From: Pseudomonadota bacterium
GTDB lineage: Bacteria; Pseudomonadota; Gammaproteobacteria; Pseudomonadales; Pseudomonadaceae
Reading direction: 5' to 3'
Length of the DNA stretch: 18,899 nucleotides
NCBI GenBank assembly: GCA_023388335.1
Contig: JAEWGL010000082.1
Coordinates: 1-18,899, forward strand
Shown: piece after piece, positions 16,000-18,899 of the stretch
Layout of the letters: each line of letters starts with the position of its first letter
Numbering within the stretch: position 1 is the first letter of the stretch
Notes under the pieces: model-generated
Database searches by the model: none
Told to the model about the DNA's origin: nothing
Seen by the model: only the letters and a program-made list of their open reading frames with translations
Made by a program: the position numbers and the translations under genes

Positions 16000-16539
16000 T
16001 CAGTTGCGGAACGGGAATTTGAAAGCACGCAGCAGAGCGCGACCTTCGTCATCCGAACGAGCAGTGGTGGTCAGGGTAATGTCCAGACCGCGCAGAGCAT
16101 CGATCTTGTCGTAGTCGATTTCCGGGAAGATGATCTGCTCTTTCACGCCCATGCTGTAGTTGCCACGGCCATCGAAGGACTTGGCATTCAGGCCGCGGAA
16201 GTCGCGGACCCGAGGCAGGGAGATCGCCAGCAGGCGGTCCAGGAATTCGTACATACGATCGCTGCGCAGAGTGACCTTGACGCCAATCGGCCAGCCCTCA
16301 CGGACCTTGAAGCCCGCGATGGATTTGCGTGCGAACGTTACGACCGGCTTTTGACCAGTGATCTTCTCGAGGTCAGCTACTGCGTGCTCGATGATCTTCT
16401 TGTCGCCGATCGCTTCACCCAGACCCATGTTCAGGGTGATTTTGGTAACGCGCGGAACTTCCATCACGTTCGAAAGCTTAAGTTCATCCTTAAGCTTGGG
16501 AGCGATTTCGTTCCGGTAAATCTCTTTCAGTCGTGCCAT
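16000..16539 (-). CDS. rplE: 50S ribosomal protein L5
   Basis: L5 binds 5S rRNA and contacts S13 and the P-site tRNA. The 179-residue length equals that of E. coli. The N terminus is MARLKEIYRNEIAPKLKDEL; the L5 signature region PRVTKITLNMGLGEA and the C-terminal TTTARSDDEGRALLRAFKFPF are present. AGGT lies about eight bases before the ATG. In E. coli the S8 repressor site spans the start of this gene; I could not confirm such a fold in the 20-base gap to rplX and the first codons. Confidence 0.99.
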   Translation of the reverse strand: MARLKEIYRNEIAPKLKDELKLSNVMEVPRVTKITLNMGLGEAIGDKKIIEHAVADLEKITGQKPVVTFARKSIAGFKVREGWPIGVKVTLRSDRMYEFLDRLLAISLPRVRDFRGLNAKSFDGRGNYSMGVKEQIIFPEIDYDKIDALRGLDITLTTTARSDDEGRALLRAFKFPFRN

Positions 16540-16559
16540 GGTCTTCTACCTAGCAGTGT

Positions 16560-16874
16560 TCAAGCATCAACCGCTTTTTGGGTCGACTTGAAGACACGAA
16601 TTTTCTTGCCGTCTTCTACTTTGAAGCCAACGCGGTCAGCCTTGTTGGTTTCACCATTGAAAATGGCAACGTTGGAAGCGTGCAGTGGCGCTTCTTTCTC
16701 GACGATACCGCCCTGAACGCCCGACATCGGGTTAGGCTTGGTATGACGCTTCACCAGGTTGACACCGCCGATGACCAGACGGTCGTCAGCGAGTACCTTC
16801 AGCACCTTACCGCGCTTACCTTTGTCTTTACCGGCGATCACGATGATCTCGTCGTCACGACGAATCTTTTGCAT
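16560..16874 (-). CDS. rplX: 50S ribosomal protein L24
   Basis: L24 is an assembly initiator of the 50S subunit. The 104-residue length equals that of E. coli. The KOW motif is evident near the N terminus (DDEIIVIAGKDKGKRGKVLKV), followed by GGVNLVKRHTKPNP. GGAGATCCGAC precedes the ATG and overlaps the region just after the rplN stop. The gap to rplN is 11 bases. Confidence 0.99.
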   Translation of the reverse strand: MQKIRRDDEIIVIAGKDKGKRGKVLKVLADDRLVIGGVNLVKRHTKPNPMSGVQGGIVEKEAPLHASNVAIFNGETNKADRVGFKVEDGKKIRVFKSTQKAVDA

Positions 16875-16885
16875 GTCGGATCTCC

Positions 16886-17254
16886 TTAGAGCACTTCAGG
16901 GGCGAGCGAGACGATCTTCATGAACTTCTCGGAACGAAGCTCACGGGTCACTGGCCCGAAGATGCGAGTGCCGATCGGCTCTTGCTTGTTGTTCAGCAGA
17001 ACAGCAGCGTTACCGTCGAAACGAATGATGGAACCGTCAGCGCGACGTACACCATGACGTGTACGTACGACAACAGCGGTCATCACCTGGCCTTTTTTGA
17101 CCTTGCCGCGCGGAATCGCTTCCTTCACGGTTACTTTGATGATGTCACCGATGCCGGCGTAACGGCGGTGCGAACCGCCGAGAACCTTGATGCACATGAC
17201 GCGACGAGCGCCGCTGTTATCGGCCACATCGAGCATGGATTGAGTCTGAATCAT
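16886..17254 (-). CDS. rplN: 50S ribosomal protein L14
   Basis: L14 forms an intersubunit bridge with 16S rRNA. The 122-residue product compares with 123 in E. coli. It begins MIQTQSMLDVADNSGARRVM and carries DGSIIRFDGNAAVLLNNKQE and GTRIFGPVTRELR, the L14 core. In E. coli it is the first gene of the spc operon with its own promoter. Here only 23 bases separate it from rpsQ, and they hold just the GGAG ribosome-binding site. Confidence 0.99.
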   Translation of the reverse strand: MIQTQSMLDVADNSGARRVMCIKVLGGSHRRYAGIGDIIKVTVKEAIPRGKVKKGQVMTAVVVRTRHGVRRADGSIIRFDGNAAVLLNNKQEPIGTRIFGPVTRELRSEKFMKIVSLAPEVL

Positions 17255-17277
17255 AAAATTTCTCCGACCCTTCGCCC

Positions 17278-17544
17278 TTAGACTTCAACAGCGCGTTCGA
17301 TGACTTCAACCAGCGCCCAGGACTTGGTCTTGGCCAGCGGACGGGTTTCACGGATGGAAACCTTGTCGCCGATCTTGCACTGGTTGGTCTCGTCATGCGC
17401 GTGCAGCTTAGTCGAACGCTTAACGTATTTACCGTAGATCGGGTGCTTTACGCGACGCTCGATCAGAACGGTGATGGTCTTGTCCATTTTGTCGCTGACG
17501 ACACGGCCAGTCAGCGTACGGACGGTTTTTTCAGCTTCAGCCAT
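17278..17544 (-). CDS. rpsQ: 30S ribosomal protein S17
   Basis: S17 binds 16S rRNA in the 30S body. The 88-residue product (84 in E. coli) is an OB-fold protein: GRVVSDKMDKTITVLIERRV and HDETNQCKIGDKVSIRETRPL are typical. The ATG at 17544 is chosen over a GTG two codons earlier because it gives the usual MAEAEKTVRTL start and stands two bases after the rpmC stop. It is the last gene of the S10 set. Confidence 0.98.
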   Translation of the reverse strand: MAEAEKTVRTLTGRVVSDKMDKTITVLIERRVKHPIYGKYVKRSTKLHAHDETNQCKIGDKVSIRETRPLAKTKSWALVEVIERAVEV

Positions 17545-17546
17545 GA

Positions 17547-17738
17547 TCACTTACCTGCCTGCTGGTTGAGCACAGTTTTCACGCGAGCGATGTCACGCTT
17601 AACTTGCGAGAGCAGGTGCGACTGCCCCAACTGGCCAGTTGCTTTCTGCATGCGCAGATTGAACTGGTCGCGCAGCAAGCCGAGCAGTTGCTCGTTCAGT
17701 TGCTGTGCTGATTTCTCACGAAGTTCATTCGCTTTCAT
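17547..17738 (-). CDS. rpmC: 50S ribosomal protein L29
   Basis: L29 lies at the peptide tunnel exit and helps dock chaperones and the signal recognition particle. It has 63 residues as in E. coli, starting [20 protein letters not shown] and containing the [20 protein letters not shown] signature. It is all helical by composition. Its ATG overlaps the rplP stop by one base (TGATG), so re-initiation after L16 is likely. A GTG one codon earlier is rejected. Confidence 0.98.
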
Positions 17739-18151
17739 CACATCACCGTCCGCTTAACAAAGGAGGTGGCAAGCGGCAGCTTGGCAGCAGCCAGGGCGAA
17801 TGCCTCACGAGCCAGCTCTTCAGAAACACCCTCGATCTCATACAGGACCTTGCCTGGCTGGATCTGGGCAACCCAGTACTCCACGGAACCCTTACCTTTA
17901 CCCATCCGCACTTCGAGAGGCTTCTTGGTAACCGGCTTGTCCGGGAATACACGGATCCAGATCTTGCCGCCACGTTTCACGTGACGGGTCAGAGCACGAC
18001 GTGCCGACTCGATCTGGCGGGCGGTGAGACGACCGCGAGCAACAGCCTTCAGGGCGAACTCGCCGAAGCTGACTTTGCTACCGCGCAGTGCCAGACCACG
18101 GTTGTGGCCAGTCATCTGCTTGCGGAATTTTGTACGCTTTGGTTGCAACAT
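17738..18151 (-). CDS. rplP: 50S ribosomal protein L16
   Basis: L16 lies by the A site of the 50S subunit and is needed late in assembly. The 137-residue product (136 in E. coli) starts [20 protein letters not shown] and holds the signature [13 protein letters not shown] at 81-93. R82 corresponds to E. coli R81, which is hydroxylated by RoxA/YcfD. It follows rpsC by 12 bases and overlaps rpmC by one. Confidence 0.99.
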
Positions 18152-18163
18152 TTGGCGTACCCC

Positions 18164-18850
18164 TTACTTAGCAGCTTTTTTACGAGGCGCTGGTGCTTGT
18201 GGTTTCAGTTCTTCTTGGCGACCACCAATAACTTCGCCTTTGAAGATCCAAACCTTGACACCGATCACACCGTAGGTGGTGTGGGCTTCGTAGGTGGCAT
18301 AGTCGATATCAGCACGCAGGGTGTGCAGCGGCACACGACCTTCGCGATACCATTCAGTACGTGCGATCTCAGCACCGCCGAGACGACCGCTCACCTGGAT
18401 CTTGATGCCCTTGGCACCAATACGCATGGCGTTCTGTACGGCGCGCTTCATGGCGCGGCGGAACATTACGCGGCGTTCCAGCTGCTGAGCTACGCTCTGC
18501 GCAACCAGCATACCGTCGAGTTCCGGCTTGCGGATCTCTTCGATGTTGATGTGCACAGGCACACCCATTTGCTTGGTCAGGTCCTGACGCAGCTTCTCAA
18601 CATCTTCACCTTTCTTCCCGATAACGATACCTGGACGAGCGGTGTGGATGGTGATGCGTGCAGTTTGAGCCGGACGATGGATATCGATACGGCTTACGGA
18701 CGCGCTTTTTAGTTTGTCTTGGAGGTACTCACGTGTTTTCAGATCCTTCAACAGGTAATCTGCGTAAGTAGCACCGTCTGCGTACCAGACGGAGGTGTGC
18801 TCCTTGACGATTCCCAGGCGAATGCCAGTGGGATGTACTTTCTGACCCAT
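18164..18850 (-). CDS. rpsC: 30S ribosomal protein S3
   Basis: S3 is in the 30S head and, with S4 and S5, forms the mRNA entry helicase. The 228-residue product compares with 233 in E. coli. The start MGQKVHPTGIRLGIVKEHTS is universal and fixes the ATG at 18850, with GGAG nine bases upstream; an in-frame extension into rplV is rejected. The KH domain has the GxxG loop as GKKG in PGIVIGKKGEDVEKLR. The C-terminal part includes GRLGGAEIARTEWYREGRVP, and the tail is basic and Pro/Ala-rich (APAPRKKAAK). It follows rplV by 13 bases. Confidence 0.99.
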   Translation of the reverse strand: MGQKVHPTGIRLGIVKEHTSVWYADGATYADYLLKDLKTREYLQDKLKSASVSRIDIHRPAQTARITIHTARPGIVIGKKGEDVEKLRQDLTKQMGVPVHINIEEIRKPELDGMLVAQSVAQQLERRVMFRRAMKRAVQNAMRIGAKGIKIQVSGRLGGAEIARTEWYREGRVPLHTLRADIDYATYEAHTTYGVIGVKVWIFKGEVIGGRQEELKPQAPAPRKKAAK

Positions 18851-18863
18851 CTGATCGACTCCG

Positions 18864-18899
18864 TTACTTGTCCGCAACCTTGACAGTGATATGGCAAGA
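18864..18899 (-). CDS. rplV: 50S ribosomal protein L22, C-terminal end only
   Basis: The last eleven codons, SCHITVKVADK, and a TAA stop are inside the window; the rest of the roughly 110-residue protein lies beyond the right edge. The sequence matches the C terminus I recall for Pseudomonas L22, and rplV directly before rpsC is the standard S10-operon order. Confidence 0.93.
   Translation of the reverse strand, partial: SCHITVKVADK

Overview
The window comes from a Pseudomonas chromosome, most likely the P. putida group. The gene order rplQ - katA - ftnA/bfrA - uvrA - MFS - ssb is the one known from Pseudomonas (P. aeruginosa PA4237 down to PA4232). A formate dehydrogenase gene next to ssb fits P. 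putida-type genomes. GC content is high and nearly every gene has a clear Shine-Dalgarno sequence. This assignment rests on remembered gene order and protein similarity, not on a search.

Left part (1-6316). The 5' part of a selenocysteine-containing formate dehydrogenase alpha-subunit gene (minus strand) runs off the left edge. Its in-frame UGA is followed by a stem-loop that fits the bacterial SECIS rule base for base. Next come ssb and a YajR-like MFS transporter gene, both on the minus strand with the ssb ribosome-binding site overlapping the transporter's stop codon. They diverge from uvrA (plus strand, GTG start) across a 129-base intergenic region with promoters. uvrA ends at a perfect 15-bp bidirectional terminator.

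Middle part (6340-8575). Two oxidative-stress and iron genes follow on the minus strand, each with its own terminator: a bacterial ferritin of the FtnA type, usually annotated as bacterioferritin although the haem-ligating Met52 is absent, and a small-subunit clade-3-type catalase, katA.

Right part (8576-18899). A continuous minus-strand block holds the end of the S10 operon (rplV end, rpsC, rplP, rpmC, rpsQ), the spc operon (rplN, rplX, rplE, rpsN, rpsH, rplF, rplR, rpsE, rpmD, rplO, secY, rpmJ) and the alpha operon (rpsM, rpsK, rpsD, rpoA, rplQ). Together they supply ribosomal proteins, the SecY translocon channel and the RNA polymerase alpha subunit. Only 23 bases separate rpsQ from rplN, so S10 and spc look like one transcription unit. 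The alpha operon has a good promoter whose -35 box lies in the foot of a hairpin after rpmJ. The most unusual stretch is a 210-base gap between rpsN and rpsH, inside the spc operon, that is packed with hairpins including an intrinsic-terminator-like one with a seven-U tail.

Most of the window is conserved core genome. I see no mobile element, tRNA, rRNA, CRISPR array or defence system. The points worth following up are regulatory RNA structures: the rpsN-rpsH gap, the alpha promoter/hairpin overlap and the SECIS. The mis-typed ferritin is a protein-level point.
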